The position numbers were made by a program, and so were the translations under genes. Below, piece after piece: positions 1 to 8,259 of a stretch of DNA of 42,708 nt; the first letter of the stretch is position 1, and every line of letters starts with the position of its first letter. Under the pieces are notes generated by a model. The model saw only the letters and a list, made by a program, of their open reading frames with translations, did not search any database and had not been told where the DNA came from. This DNA comes from Accumulibacter sp. (GTDB lineage: Bacteria > Pseudomonadota > Gammaproteobacteria > Burkholderiales > Rhodocyclaceae): contig NZ_JAPUVR010000145.1 of the NCBI RefSeq assembly GCF_029255125.1, forward strand, positions 1 through 42,708, written 5' to 3'.

Positions 1-120
1 GTACAGGCTGCCGAGCAGGAAGGCTACTGCGATCAGCGCGAGGACACCCATGATGGCGAACTTGCGTGTATAGCCCACGCGGTTGAGAAGCGCTATCGCC
101 GGCGCGAAAAGGCTCTGCAT
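1..120 (-). CDS. methyl-accepting chemotaxis protein, N-terminal fragment (runs off the window)
   Basis: Only the first 40 codons are inside the window; the gene continues past base 1. The fragment has a basic segment (LNRVGYTRKFAIMG) followed by a hydrophobic stretch (VLALIAVAFLLGSLY), as in the first membrane helix of chemoreceptors. Rhodocyclales receptors often begin with a similar FAPAIALLNR-type lead. The ATG at 120 is preferred to the in-frame ATG at 141 because GAGG lies about 9 bases upstream of it. A sigma-28-like promoter at 157-183 would also start transcription near 150, leaving almost no leader for the upstream ATG. That promoter supports a motility or chemotaxis role. A sensor kinase with the same kind of N-terminus cannot be excluded, because no HAMP or signalling domain is visible. 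Confidence 0.6.
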   Translation of the reverse strand, partial: MQSLFAPAIALLNRVGYTRKFAIMGVLALIAVAFLLGSLY

Positions 121-156
121 CTCGATGTTCCTCGCAGTCATCAGGAGCTTTACCCG

Positions 157-183
157 CTAACGGCAATGGCCGGCAAATCTTTA
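157..183 (-). promoter_or_regulatory. sigma-28 (FliA)-type promoter for the chemoreceptor
   Basis: Read on the minus strand the site is TAAAGATT, 11 bases, then GCCGTTAG. The sigma-28 consensus is TAAAGTTT-N11-GCCGATAA, so 13 of 16 positions match and the spacer is exact. The expected start of transcription is near 150, about 30 bases before the chemoreceptor ATG at 120. Confidence 0.6.
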
Positions 184-198
184 GCCGAATTAGCCGAA
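181..198. repeat. tandem 9-bp repeat
   Basis: TTAGCCGAA occurs twice back to back, just upstream of the -35 part of the sigma-28-like promoter. It could be a regulator site or a chance duplication; nothing else supports a function. Confidence 0.35.
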
Positions 199-241
199 GT
201 CGCGCCGGCTGACCCACCATTCGGTGCGCCGCTCGCGCTGC

Positions 242-925
242 TCAGGCGGCGTCGCTCAGGCAGCCATCGCGCAGCGTCAGGATGCGCCCGGCGCGCGCCG
301 CCAGGGCGGGATCGTGCGTGACGACGATGAAACTCGTGCGGCGCGAGCGGTTGAGTTCGAGCATCAAGGCGAAGACGCTTTCTGCCGTCTGCCGGTCGAG
401 GTTGCCCGTCGGTTCGTCGGCGAGCACGCAGGCGGGTTCGCTGACCAGCGCGCGCGCGATCGCCGCGCGTTGGCGCTCGCCGCCCGAGAGTTCGCCCGGG
501 GTGTGGCGCAGGCGGTGCGCCAGCCCGACTTCGTCGAGCACTTGCGCCGCGCGCGCTTCGGCTTCCTTCCTCGCCAGGCGGCGGATGAGCAACGGCATGG
601 CGACGTTTTCGAGCGCGGTGAACTCGCCGAGCAGGTGGTGAAACTGGTAGACGAAGCCCAGGTGGCGGTTGCGCAGCGCGCCGCGCTGCGCGTCGTCGAT
701 CGTCGCCAGGTCGTGCCCCATCAGGTGCACGCTGCCGGCGCTTGGCGAGTCGAGTCCGCCGAGCAGGTGGAGCAGGGTGCTCTTGCCCGAACCCGAAGCG
801 CCAACGACGGCGATGCGCTCGCCGGCGTGTACGGCGAGGTCGACACCGAGCAGGACCGGCACCTCGTCGCCGCCCTGGCGGAAGATCTTGCGCAGCCCCT
901 GGCAGGCGAGGACGATTTCACTCAT
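242..925 (-). CDS. lolD: lipoprotein-releasing ABC transporter ATPase LolD
   Basis: This is the ATPase subunit of the LolCDE complex, which extracts mature lipoproteins from the inner membrane and passes them to LolA. At 227 residues it has the usual LolD length. Walker [10 protein letters not shown] is at 42-50, the Q-loop at 91-99 (FVYQFHHLL), the ABC signature LSGGERQR at 146-153 and Walker [11 protein letters not shown] at about 168-177. The start ATG at 925 overlaps the end of lolC by 8 bases, which indicates translational coupling. The MacB and FtsE ATPases are related, but the partner permease and the length favour LolD. Confidence 0.93.
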   Translation of the reverse strand: MSEIVLACQGLRKIFRQGGDEVPVLLGVDLAVHAGERIAVVGASGSGKSTLLHLLGGLDSPSAGSVHLMGHDLATIDDAQRGALRNRHLGFVYQFHHLLGEFTALENVAMPLLIRRLARKEAEARAAQVLDEVGLAHRLRHTPGELSGGERQRAAIARALVSEPACVLADEPTGNLDRQTAESVFALMLELNRSRRTSFIVVTHDPALAARAGRILTLRDGCLSDAA

Positions 926-2165
926 AGCGCAGCGCCGCTGCCGGATTGACCCGTGCCGCGCGCCAGCTCGGGTAGATCGTCGCGAACAGGGCGAGCACGA
1001 AAGCGACGCCGGTGATCGTCGTCACGTCGCGCCACTGCAGCTCGGACGGCAGGTTGGAGATGTAGTAGACCTCCTTGGCCAGGAACTGCGTGCCGAGCAG
1101 GCGCTCGATGAAGGGCACGACGACATCGACGTTGAGCGCCAGCGCGACGCCGCCGGCAATGCCCAGACCCAGGCCGATGAAGCCGATCAGCGCGCCCTGC
1201 ACGATGAAGACGAGCATGATGCTGCTCGGCCGGGCGCCCAGGGTGCGCAGGATGGCGATGTCGGCCTGTTTGTCGGTGACCGCCATGACCAGGGTCGACA
1301 CGATGTTGAACGCGGCGACGGCGACGATCAGCGAGAGGATGATGAACATCATGTTTTTCTCGATCTGCACGGCGCGGAAGAAGTTCGCGTGGCTGCGCGT
1401 CCAGTCGCTGATGAAGGCTTCGGTGTCCAGGCTGGCGGCGAGCGAACGGGCGACGCGCGGTGCCAGAAACAGGTCGTCCAGTTTCAGGCGTACGCCCGAA
1501 ACCCGGTCGTCAAGGCGGTAGAGGCGTTGCGCGTCGGCCAAGTGGATCAGCGCCAGCCCGCTGTCGTACTCGTACATGCCGACTTCGAACAATGCGCTTA
1601 CCGTGAACGTCTTCAGCCGCGGGACGACGCCGGCCGGTGTGACGACGCCTTGCGGCGCGATCAGCGTCACCCGGTCGCCGACCATGACGCCGAGCGCGCG
1701 CGCCAGTTCGCTGCCGAGGACGATGTTGAAACTGTCCGCGGTCAAGGTTTCCAGCCGGCCGTCCTTCATGTGCGGACGAAAGTCGGCGACGCGATCCTCC
1801 TGCTCGGGCAGCACGCCGCGCACCAGCGCGCCGCGCACTGCCTGGCTGAATGCCAGCATCCCCTGCGCCTGGACGTAGGGTGCGGCGGCGAGCACGTGTG
1901 CGTGGCGGGTCGACTGCTCGGCGACGCTCTGCCAGTTGGCCATTTCGCCGCTCGCGCCGCTGATCTGTATGTGCGAGACGACGGCCAGAATGCGCGCGCG
2001 CAACTCGGTCTGGAAGCCGTTCATCACCGAGAGGACGACGATCAGCGCGGCGACGCCGAGCGCGATGCCCAGCATCGAGATCAGCGAGATGAACGAAATG
2101 AAATGGTTGTGCTTCTTCGCCCGCGTGTAGCGCAGGCCGACGAGCAGTTCGTAGGGCAGATCCAT
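918..2165 (-). CDS. lolC: lipoprotein-releasing ABC transporter permease LolC/LolE family
   Basis: This is the 415-residue membrane subunit that forms the LolCDE lipoprotein exporter with LolD. The N-terminus ([29 protein letters not shown] by its key residues YELLVGLRY and ISFISLIS) is characteristic of LolC/E. It has one N-terminal membrane helix, a large periplasmic domain at about 50-270, and three C-terminal helices ending in [18 protein letters not shown], the usual FtsX/LolC C-terminal motif. Only one LolC/E-type gene is present here; whether a separate LolE exists elsewhere cannot be judged. The gene is the first of a two-gene minus-strand operon with lolD. Confidence 0.9.
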   Translation of the reverse strand: MDLPYELLVGLRYTRAKKHNHFISFISLISMLGIALGVAALIVVLSVMNGFQTELRARILAVVSHIQISGASGEMANWQSVAEQSTRHAHVLAAAPYVQAQGMLAFSQAVRGALVRGVLPEQEDRVADFRPHMKDGRLETLTADSFNIVLGSELARALGVMVGDRVTLIAPQGVVTPAGVVPRLKTFTVSALFEVGMYEYDSGLALIHLADAQRLYRLDDRVSGVRLKLDDLFLAPRVARSLAASLDTEAFISDWTRSHANFFRAVQIEKNMMFIILSLIVAVAAFNIVSTLVMAVTDKQADIAILRTLGARPSSIMLVFIVQGALIGFIGLGLGIAGGVALALNVDVVVPFIERLLGTQFLAKEVYYISNLPSELQWRDVTTITGVAFVLALFATIYPSWRAARVNPAAALRYE

Positions 2166-2222
2166 CGGGCGAGGAATCGCGCGGGCGGGGCGGCGCGCAG
2201 CGTCGTTCGGGCAAAGGCGCTA

Positions 2223-2231
2223 TGCTACACT
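2223..2231 (+). promoter_or_regulatory. possible extended -10 promoter for the RpfE-like gene and recJ
   Basis: TGC followed by TACACT fits an extended -10 element (TGnTATAAT-like) in the 157-bp gap between the divergent lolC gene and the plus-strand pair. No good -35 is visible. Transcription would start about 80 bases before the ATG at 2323. Confidence 0.35.
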
Positions 2232-2322
2232 CTTTCAGTCGCCGGCCAGTGCGTCATCGCCAGGCTGGTCGGAGCGACCGGCCGCGCCGGCCGTCAAGGA
2301 TCGTCCGAGCCGCCGAATCCGC

Positions 2323-3378
2323 ATGCACCTCACTCTTGTCGTTCCCGAACTCATCTGGCCCGAACCCGACGAGCAAGACACCTTTGCCGAACTCGCGTGC
2401 CCTGGGCTGTGCACGCTGCTCGCGCGCAGTCGGCGGCAGCAGTTGCCGCCGCAGTCGGTCGAAGCGACGCTCGCCGAGTTCTTCGGCTTGCCCGTGCAGC
2501 CGCCCTACGCCGCCTTGCGCCTGGCCGGCGAAAACGCCGCGCCGGCGCCTGCAGCGCGCGCCTGGCTGTGCGCCGATCCGGTCCACCTGCGTCTGCACCA
2601 GGAGCGGCTATTGCTCGCCGAGGGCGACGGTCTGGAACTCGCGCTCGACGAAGCCCAGGCGCTGCTTGACGAACTCAACCGCCATTTTGCCGAAGTCGGC
2701 CGCTTTCACCTGGCCTGTGCCGAGCGCTGGTACTTGCAGCTTACCGCCGACCATCAACCGGGCGGCGGCGATGCGCTGCCGCTGTCGGCGGTCGCCGGCC
2801 GGCGTGTTGCCCGGCAGCTTCCGGAAACCCCCGAACTGCGTTGGCTGCGCCGTCTGCTCAACGAAGCGCAGATGGTTCTGCATCGGCATCCGGTCAACGA
2901 GGCGCGCGAGGCCGCTGGTCGCTCGACGATCAACAGTCTCTGGCTGTGGGGTGCCGGTATGCTGCCGCCAAGGCTGGGCAGTGAGTTCACCGGGGTCTGG
3001 AGCGACGACGCTCTGGCGCGCGGTCTTGCCCTTTGCGCACAGGCGGCAGTGCACGCGCCACCCGGTGACGCCGCGAGCTTGCTGCGCGCGCTCGAGCAAC
3101 GCGGCCGCCACCTGCTGGTGCTCGACGCGCTGCAGCGGCCGGTGCACTATCAGGATGCGGAAGCGTATCGAAGTCGTCTGCACGAACTCGACCGCGACTG
3201 GTTTGCCCCGTTGCAGCAGGCGCTGGCGGGCGGCCGGCTGGCGACCATCGAGCTCTGCGCGCCGACCGCCTACGGCCTGCTCACCTGGCGCAGCGGGCGC
3301 GCCGAGCAGTGGCGCCTGTGGCGGCGGCCGTGTGCGCTGCAGGCGACGGCGCTGGCTCTGGCGAAAGGCGCAGAATGA
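2323..3378 (+). CDS. RpfE-type / phosphoglycerate-mutase-like conserved protein
   Basis: This 351-residue soluble protein begins MHLTLVVPELIWPEP. It resembles the betaproteobacterial family often annotated as a regulatory protein of RpfE type or as cofactor-independent phosphoglycerate mutase-like. The family is typically found beside recJ, as here: its stop codon overlaps the recJ ATG in an ATGA arrangement, so the two are probably translationally coupled. No signal peptide or membrane segment is visible, and I cannot identify a catalytic motif with confidence. The biochemical function is not established by the sequence. Confidence 0.7.
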   Translation: MHLTLVVPELIWPEPDEQDTFAELACPGLCTLLARSRRQQLPPQSVEATLAEFFGLPVQPPYAALRLAGENAAPAPAARAWLCADPVHLRLHQERLLLAEGDGLELALDEAQALLDELNRHFAEVGRFHLACAERWYLQLTADHQPGGGDALPLSAVAGRRVARQLPETPELRWLRRLLNEAQMVLHRHPVNEAREAAGRSTINSLWLWGAGMLPPRLGSEFTGVWSDDALARGLALCAQAAVHAPPGDAASLLRALEQRGRHLLVLDALQRPVHYQDAEAYRSRLHELDRDWFAPLQQALAGGRLATIELCAPTAYGLLTWRSGRAEQWRLWRRPCALQATALALAKGAE

Positions 3379-5087
3379 CTCATCTGGTCGGGCGAACGGT
3401 TTCGCCGCGCGTGCAATGGGCGCTCGAGCAGCAAGGCGTGCACCCGCTGCTCGCCCGCATCTACGCCGGGCGCGGAATCACGACGCGCAGCGAGCTCGAC
3501 TACCAGTTCACTTCGCTGCTGCCGCCGACGCGGCTGCGCGGCGCGGGCGAAGCCGCCGTGCTGCTCGCCGAAGCGATCGAGCGGCGTGCACGCATCCTGA
3601 TCGTCGCCGATTACGATTGCGACGGCGCGACGGCTTGTGCGCTTGCCCTGCGCGCCCTGCGCGCTTTTGGTGCGCAGGTCGATTATCTGGTGCCGAATCG
3701 CTTTGCCTACGGTTACGGGTTGTCGCCCGAAGTCGTCGATCTGGCGGCGCAACGGCGGCCCGATCTGCTGCTTACCGTCGACAACGGAATTTCTGCCGTC
3801 GCCGGCGTCGAGCGCGCACGTGCGCTTGGCATCAGGACGCTGATTACCGACCATCACCTGCCGGGGGACGAACTGCCGGCGGCCGACTGCATCGTCAACC
3901 CGAATCTCGCAGACTGCGATTTTCCGAGCAAGAGCCTGGCCGGCGTCGGCGTCGTCTTCTACGTGATGCTTGCCCTGCGCGCCGAACTGCGCGCGCGCGG
4001 CTGCTTCTCGCCGGCGACTGGCCGCGCCGAGCCGCGCCTGGCCGATCTGCTCGATCTCGTCGCGCTGGGCACAGTGGCCGACGTCGTCCGCCTCGATCAT
4101 AACAACCGGGTGCTGGTCAGCCAGGGTCTGCAGCGTATCCGGCAGGGGCGGGCAAGCGCCGGACTGCGTGCCATTCTGCACGTCGCCGGGCGTGCGCCGG
4201 AGCAGGTGTCGAGCGTAGACCTCGGCTTTCTCGTCGGTCCACGGCTCAACGCGGCCGGGCGCCTGGCCGACATGTCGCTCGGCATCGAATGCCTGATCAC
4301 CGACGACGATGCGCGCGCGCTGAACATCGCGCAGCAGCTCGACGCGCTGAATCGCGAGCGGCGGGCGATCGAAGCGGGCATGCAGGAGCAGGCTTTGTCG
4401 CTGCTCGACGCGGCGGCGCTGGCGGATGCCGCAGCGCCGTCGGCCGCCGGCGTCGCGCTGTTCGACGCCGACTGGCATCAGGGCGTCATCGGCATCGTCG
4501 CGGCGCGCGTCAAGGAGAGAATTCATCGTCCGGTCTTTGCCTTCGCGCGCGGCGAGAACGGCGAGATCAAGGGTTCCGGCCGCTCGATTGGCGGCGTCCA
4601 CCTGCGCGATGCGCTCGACCTGCTCGGCAAGCGCGCGCCCGGTTTGTTGCTGCGCTTTGGCGGGCACGCGATGGCCGCCGGTGTGACGCTGCGTGAAGCC
4701 GACTTTGCGCGTTTTCGCGATCTTTTCGCCGAGGTCGCCGACGAACTGCTGGCGCCGGCCGACCGGACACGAACGCTGCACACCGACGGTTGCCTGGAGC
4801 CGGCCTACTGGTCTTTGGCAACCGCCCGTCTGCTGGCAGCCGAAGTGTGGGGCCAGGGTTTCCCGCAACCGCTCTTCGCCGATGACTTCGCCGTGGACAG
4901 CCAGCGCATCCTGAAGGACAAGCATCTGAAGCTGCGCCTGCGGCGCGACGGGCAGACGATCGACGCCATCCAGTTCAACTTCACGCAGGCGCCGGGAGCC
5001 ACCGTGCGCGCCGCCTATCGCTTGGCGATCAACGACTTCAACGGCGTGCAATCGACGCAGTTGATGATCGAGCATCTGGCCACCTGA
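3375..5087 (+). CDS. recJ: single-stranded-DNA-specific exonuclease RecJ
   Basis: RecJ is a 5'-3' exonuclease on single-stranded DNA that acts in RecF-pathway recombination, mismatch repair and base-excision repair. The 570-residue length is typical. DHH-family motifs are clear: DYDCDGA at 79-85, VDNGIS at 135-140 and TDHH at 158-161 supply metal ligands, and the DHHA1 motif GGHAMAAG lies near 429-436. An OB-type C-terminal domain follows. The frame is open further upstream, but ATG 3375 is chosen because it forms an ATGA overlap with the preceding gene and gives the usual MTHLVGRTV-type N-terminus. Confidence 0.96.
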   Translation: MTHLVGRTVSPRVQWALEQQGVHPLLARIYAGRGITTRSELDYQFTSLLPPTRLRGAGEAAVLLAEAIERRARILIVADYDCDGATACALALRALRAFGAQVDYLVPNRFAYGYGLSPEVVDLAAQRRPDLLLTVDNGISAVAGVERARALGIRTLITDHHLPGDELPAADCIVNPNLADCDFPSKSLAGVGVVFYVMLALRAELRARGCFSPATGRAEPRLADLLDLVALGTVADVVRLDHNNRVLVSQGLQRIRQGRASAGLRAILHVAGRAPEQVSSVDLGFLVGPRLNAAGRLADMSLGIECLITDDDARALNIAQQLDALNRERRAIEAGMQEQALSLLDAAALADAAAPSAAGVALFDADWHQGVIGIVAARVKERIHRPVFAFARGENGEIKGSGRSIGGVHLRDALDLLGKRAPGLLLRFGGHAMAAGVTLREADFARFRDLFAEVADELLAPADRTRTLHTDGCLEPAYWSLATARLLAAEVWGQGFPQPLFADDFAVDSQRILKDKHLKLRLRRDGQTIDAIQFNFTQAPGATVRAAYRLAINDFNGVQSTQLMIEHLAT

Positions 5088-5129
5088 GCCGCCGCGACGA
5101 GCACGCACGCGCCGAACACGATCCTGCCG

Positions 5130-6074
5130 ATGAGCACCTTCCTGCACCACTTTTCGCTCGCCGCGCCGCTCTTCATCCTCGTTTTCGTCGGCTACACGCT
5201 GGTGCGCTGGGCGGGCTGGCCGAAGAGCGTCGCCGACGCGCTGTCGCGTTTCGTCTTTTCGATCGCGCTGCCGGCGATGCTGTTTCGCCTGATGAGCGAC
5301 CTCTCGCGTCTGCCGCCGGTCGATACGCGTTTGCTGCTCGCCTTCTTTGGCGCCTGCCTGATCGTCTTCGCGCTCGGCCGCCTGATCGCCTGGCGCGTCT
5401 TCCGGCTGGACGGCGTGGGTCAATCGGTGTTTGCGCTCGGCGGCGTATTCTCGAACAACGTTCTGCTTGGCTTGCCGCTGGCGCGCACGGCGCTGGGCGA
5501 TGCGGCAGTTCCCTCGGTTGCGCTGGTGCTCGTCTTCAACGCGCTGATTCTGTGGACGCTGGTTACCGTGTCGGTCGAGTGGTCGCGGCACGGCAGCCTC
5601 TCGCTCGAGGGCTTCGGCGCGACGACGAAGAGCGTGCTGAGCAATCCGATCGTCGCCGCCATCGTCTCCGGTTCGCTCTTCGGCCTGCTCGGCTTCGAGC
5701 TTCCCTTGCTCGTCGCTGCGCCGCTCGACATGAGCGGCCAGGCGGCAGCACCGCTGGCGCTGATCGCGCTCGGCATGAGTCTGGCCGAGTACGGACTGCG
5801 CGCAGGCTGGCGGGAGAGCTGTGCGATCGTCGCGTTGAAGCTGATCGTGCAGCCGCTGGTTGTCTGGGGTCTCGCCCTGGCGCTTGGCCTGCCGCCGCTG
5901 GAAACCCGCGTCGTCGTGCTGCTCGCCTCGCTGGCGGTCGGCGTCAACGTCTACCTGATGTCGAAACAGTTCGCGACGCAGGAAGCCGCAGTGGCGAGCA
6001 GTATGGTCCTGTCGACCGGTCTGGCGGCGATCACGACGCCGCTCTTCCTGGCGCTCACCGGTGCTCTATCGTAG
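5130..6074 (+). CDS. AEC-family (auxin efflux carrier) permease
   Basis: This is a polytopic inner-membrane protein of 314 residues, the usual size for bacterial AEC transporters (YfdV/MdcF type). About ten hydrophobic segments are visible. The central FSNNVLLGLPLA segment and the second-half YGLRAGWRE region are typical of the family, whose bacterial members carry organic acids such as malonate or malate. The substrate cannot be read from the sequence and no metabolic partner lies beside it. It starts 42 bases after recJ, with only a weak ribosome binding site, so it may be cotranscribed with recJ. Confidence 0.85.
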   Translation: MSTFLHHFSLAAPLFILVFVGYTLVRWAGWPKSVADALSRFVFSIALPAMLFRLMSDLSRLPPVDTRLLLAFFGACLIVFALGRLIAWRVFRLDGVGQSVFALGGVFSNNVLLGLPLARTALGDAAVPSVALVLVFNALILWTLVTVSVEWSRHGSLSLEGFGATTKSVLSNPIVAAIVSGSLFGLLGFELPLLVAAPLDMSGQAAAPLALIALGMSLAEYGLRAGWRESCAIVALKLIVQPLVVWGLALALGLPPLETRVVVLLASLAVGVNVYLMSKQFATQEAAVASSMVLSTGLAAITTPLFLALTGALS

Positions 6075-6139
6075 CCTGCGTGGCGCGCTCAGAGGGGGGT
6101 GCGTGAATTTGGATGGTGTGATGAGAGACTGGAGGAAAA

Positions 6140-6856
6140 ATGATTGAACGACGCCCATTGGCGAGTCTTGGTTACGCCGATCACGGTTGGCTTGAAGCCA
6201 GGCACCACTTCTCGTTTGCCGATTACCATGAGCCCGGTCGTGTGAATTGGGGCGCGCTGCGCGTCTGGAACGACGATACGATTCAAGCTGGAACCGGCTT
6301 TCCGCTGCACGCGCACGCGAATATGGAGATCATCACCTATGTGCGAGAAGGCGCCATAACCCATCAGGATAGTTTGGGCAATAGCGGCAGGACGGTTGCC
6401 GGAGATGTCCAGGTGATGAGTGCGGGTATGGGAATTCGGCATTCCGAATATAACCGCGAAGCCGGCGTGACCCGGATCTTCCAGATCTGGATCATGCCCA
6501 ATCAGCGCGGGGCGCCTCCCGCGTGGGGATCGAAGCCCTTTCCAAAGGATGATCGCGCCGGGCGTTTCGTTCCCTTGGCCAGCGGTCTCGCCGGTGACCA
6601 GGGCGCTCTGCCGATACGCGCCGAGGCGCGCGTCTCGGGGGCGACGCTGCGCTGCGGCGATACGATCGAATACCAGTTTTCGGACGCCGGCCGCCTGGGC
6701 TACCTGGTTGCCGCAAGCGGTCGGGTGACCGTCAATGGCATCAGCCTGGAGGCCGGCGACGGGGCAGCGATTCGTCACGAGGCGGTGCTCAGGCTTACGG
6801 CCAGCGAAGCCGCGGAGCTTGTCCTGGTCGATGTCGCCGAACAAATGCCGATCTGA
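6140..6856 (+). CDS. pirin family protein (YhhW-like)
   Basis: This is a 238-residue bicupin. The metal-ligand set of the pirin family is intact in the N-terminal cupin: His57, His59, His101 and Glu103 (PLHAHANME and GIRHSEYN). Bacterial homologues such as YhhW show quercetin 2,3-dioxygenase activity in vitro, but the cellular role is generally unknown. An excellent ribosome binding site (GGAGG, 6131-6135) supports the ATG at 6140. The C-terminal cupin lacks a complete ligand set, as is usual in the family. Confidence 0.9.
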   Translation: MIERRPLASLGYADHGWLEARHHFSFADYHEPGRVNWGALRVWNDDTIQAGTGFPLHAHANMEIITYVREGAITHQDSLGNSGRTVAGDVQVMSAGMGIRHSEYNREAGVTRIFQIWIMPNQRGAPPAWGSKPFPKDDRAGRFVPLASGLAGDQGALPIRAEARVSGATLRCGDTIEYQFSDAGRLGYLVAASGRVTVNGISLEAGDGAAIRHEAVLRLTASEAAELVLVDVAEQMPI

Positions 6857-7158
6857 GTGCCGCTGGCGTTGCACCGCCTCGCTCGCCGGGTGACGAAGCA
6901 TTCAAGCTGAACCCCCGAAACGACGGTCTTTACCTTCACCGACGCGCTGAGTCTGCGTGCGCCAGGAAATCCGCCATGCGCTGATCCAGAGGGCGCGGGC
7001 GCGCGCTGGCGGCATGCGCTGCAGCGTGCCTCGCTGGAACTGGACGCGCCTGCCTGCCTTGTCCTGCCGTCGCCAAGTGGGAAGGCGGCGCGCGGCATCG
7101 AGCACCGTTCTTTTCCCGCTGTACCAGCGTTTGGCAGGAAGCGCGGTCGGCTGGCGAG

Positions 7159-7175
7159 TGTCGACATTTCTTACA
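7159..7175 (+). promoter_or_regulatory. candidate enhancer-binding-protein site, copy 1
   Basis: TGTCGACATTTCTTACA. A near copy, TGTCGGCAAACTTTACA, occurs at 16314-16330. The shared pattern is TGTCGRCA, four variable bases, TTACA. In both places it lies exactly 64 bases before a sigma-54 promoter. The position suits an activator of the NtrC type; PrsR, known from PEP-CTERM systems, is a reasonable guess. Confidence 0.6.
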
Positions 7176-7239
7176 AGCCCTGGCTTGGCGCCGCGGCATG
7201 CCGGGTAGATTCGCCGTTAGGTCAGCGCCTCATCTTTTC

Positions 7240-7255
7240 AGGCACGAAATGTGCT
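7240..7255 (+). promoter_or_regulatory. sigma-54 (RpoN) promoter of the PEP-CTERM gene
   Basis: AGGCACGAAATGTGCT fits the consensus TGGCACG-N4-TTGCT with the essential GG and GC dinucleotides 10 bases apart; two positions differ. The predicted transcription start is near 7266. Confidence 0.6.
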
Positions 7256-7434
7256 GGGCCTGTCGCCGCAAGTGGACCAAGCTCGCGACTCCCGGTTGGG
7301 ACGGCCAGCGCAAGAGCGGCGCCACGCGAAGAATGACTCGAGCACACGTCTCCTCTGACCACGGGCGCGGCTGTTCGCCGAACGCGGACAGTGCGCCTTG
7401 GCAAGCAGGAGCGACCATTTTCAAGGAACGCGTA

Positions 7435-8133
7435 ATGACCAAAAAGCTTGTCAGCTCCCTGATCCTCGCCAGCGGTGCTTTGTTTGCCGGTGCCGCAAGT
7501 GCTTCCCTCGTGTTGAATACCGGCGTTGCGGCCGATGGAAGCGTCCTTTCTGCTGGAAGCATCGATCCCTTGTGGACGATTTCGACCGATGGCGTACAGT
7601 TCTCGGCGGCCCGGGTCGCCTATCCCGGCTCGTATCCCAACATGGCAGGTGGGCAGACGTGCTGCGGCATGGAGACGGTAGCCGGCGTGGCCGCCTGGAT
7701 TACCACGCCATCGGTGGTTGCCACCAGCCCGACGACCGGCTGGGGGGTTAACAACATGGTCTACGCCAGGCGCTCATTCGACCTCTCGGGCTACGATCTG
7801 AGCACAGTGACGCTGAACGGTCGCTTGCGCGTTGCCGATTCGTCGCACGGGATCTACATCAATGGTTCGTTGGTTCCTGGCACCGGCTATGCGGGCTACA
7901 CCTTCACGACCGACCACTTCTTCTCGCTGGCGGCGGGAAGCGGTCTTTTCCAGTCTGGCGCGAACCTGATCGAAATGCGCGGAGATTCGGTCAATGACGT
8001 GTGGGACGCCTTCTGGCTCGACGCGCAGGTCACTGGCCGCGCGAGTTCGGTTCCAGAACCGACGACGCTGGTGCTGCTGCTCGCCGGCTTGGCGCTGTGC
8101 GGCGTGCGCTCGGCAGGGCGCTGCGGGGAGTAG
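7435..8133 (+). CDS. PEP-CTERM sorting-domain protein
   Basis: This is an exported 232-residue protein. It has a signal peptide (about 1-23, cleavage near AASA) and a jelly-roll-like beta-sandwich body (YARRSFDLSGYDLSTV and YINGSLVPGT are typical). The C-terminal sorting signal, about residues 205-229, has VPEP, a hydrophobic helix (TTLVLLLAGLALCGV) and basic residues. Such signals are cut by an exosortase, and the proteins are linked to exopolysaccharide and floc formation; no exosortase gene is in this window. Although the frame is open upstream, ATG 7435 is chosen for its ribosome binding site (AAGGAA, 7423-7428) and the signal peptide. Two adjacent cysteines (QTCCGME) lie in the body. The gene has its own sigma-54-type promoter. 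Confidence 0.9.
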   Translation: MTKKLVSSLILASGALFAGAASASLVLNTGVAADGSVLSAGSIDPLWTISTDGVQFSAARVAYPGSYPNMAGGQTCCGMETVAGVAAWITTPSVVATSPTTGWGVNNMVYARRSFDLSGYDLSTVTLNGRLRVADSSHGIYINGSLVPGTGYAGYTFTTDHFFSLAAGSGLFQSGANLIEMRGDSVNDVWDAFWLDAQVTGRASSVPEPTTLVLLLAGLALCGVRSAGRCGE

Positions 8134-8259
8134 GATCGCGTTCCTGCAGCGGTCAGTGCATGTGGCCATCGATCGTAGCTGCCGATCGGAGCTCGTCGGT
8201 GCCGCCGGAGACGCTGACGCAGGGTCTGCGCAAGGCAAGCGCGCAGACCCGCTGTCAGG

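Larger units (their letters stand above)
6857..7434. other. 578-bp intergenic regulatory region
   Basis: This is the longest gap in the window, between the pirin gene and the PEP-CTERM gene. Open frames here have no ribosome binding site or recognisable protein and look like high-GC noise. What it does hold is a 17-bp palindromic-core element at 7159-7175 and a -24/-12 promoter at 7240-7255. These leave a leader of about 169 bases before the ATG at 7435. Nothing else was recognised in the first 300 bases. Confidence 0.6.

Noticed and set aside
3270-5591. A 773-codon minus-strand frame opposite recJ and the AEC gene
   Set aside because: It spans two real genes on the other strand and has no recognisable protein features.
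7185-7201. TTGGCGCCGCGGCATGC as a sigma-54 promoter
   Set aside because: It also has 11 bases between GG and GC, and the correctly spaced site at 7240-7255 is better.
7198-7434. Upstream extension of the PEP-CTERM protein from an ATG at 7198
   Set aside because: It would place about 79 residues before a clear signal peptide and would start upstream of the predicted transcription start; the ATG at 7435 has its own ribosome binding site.
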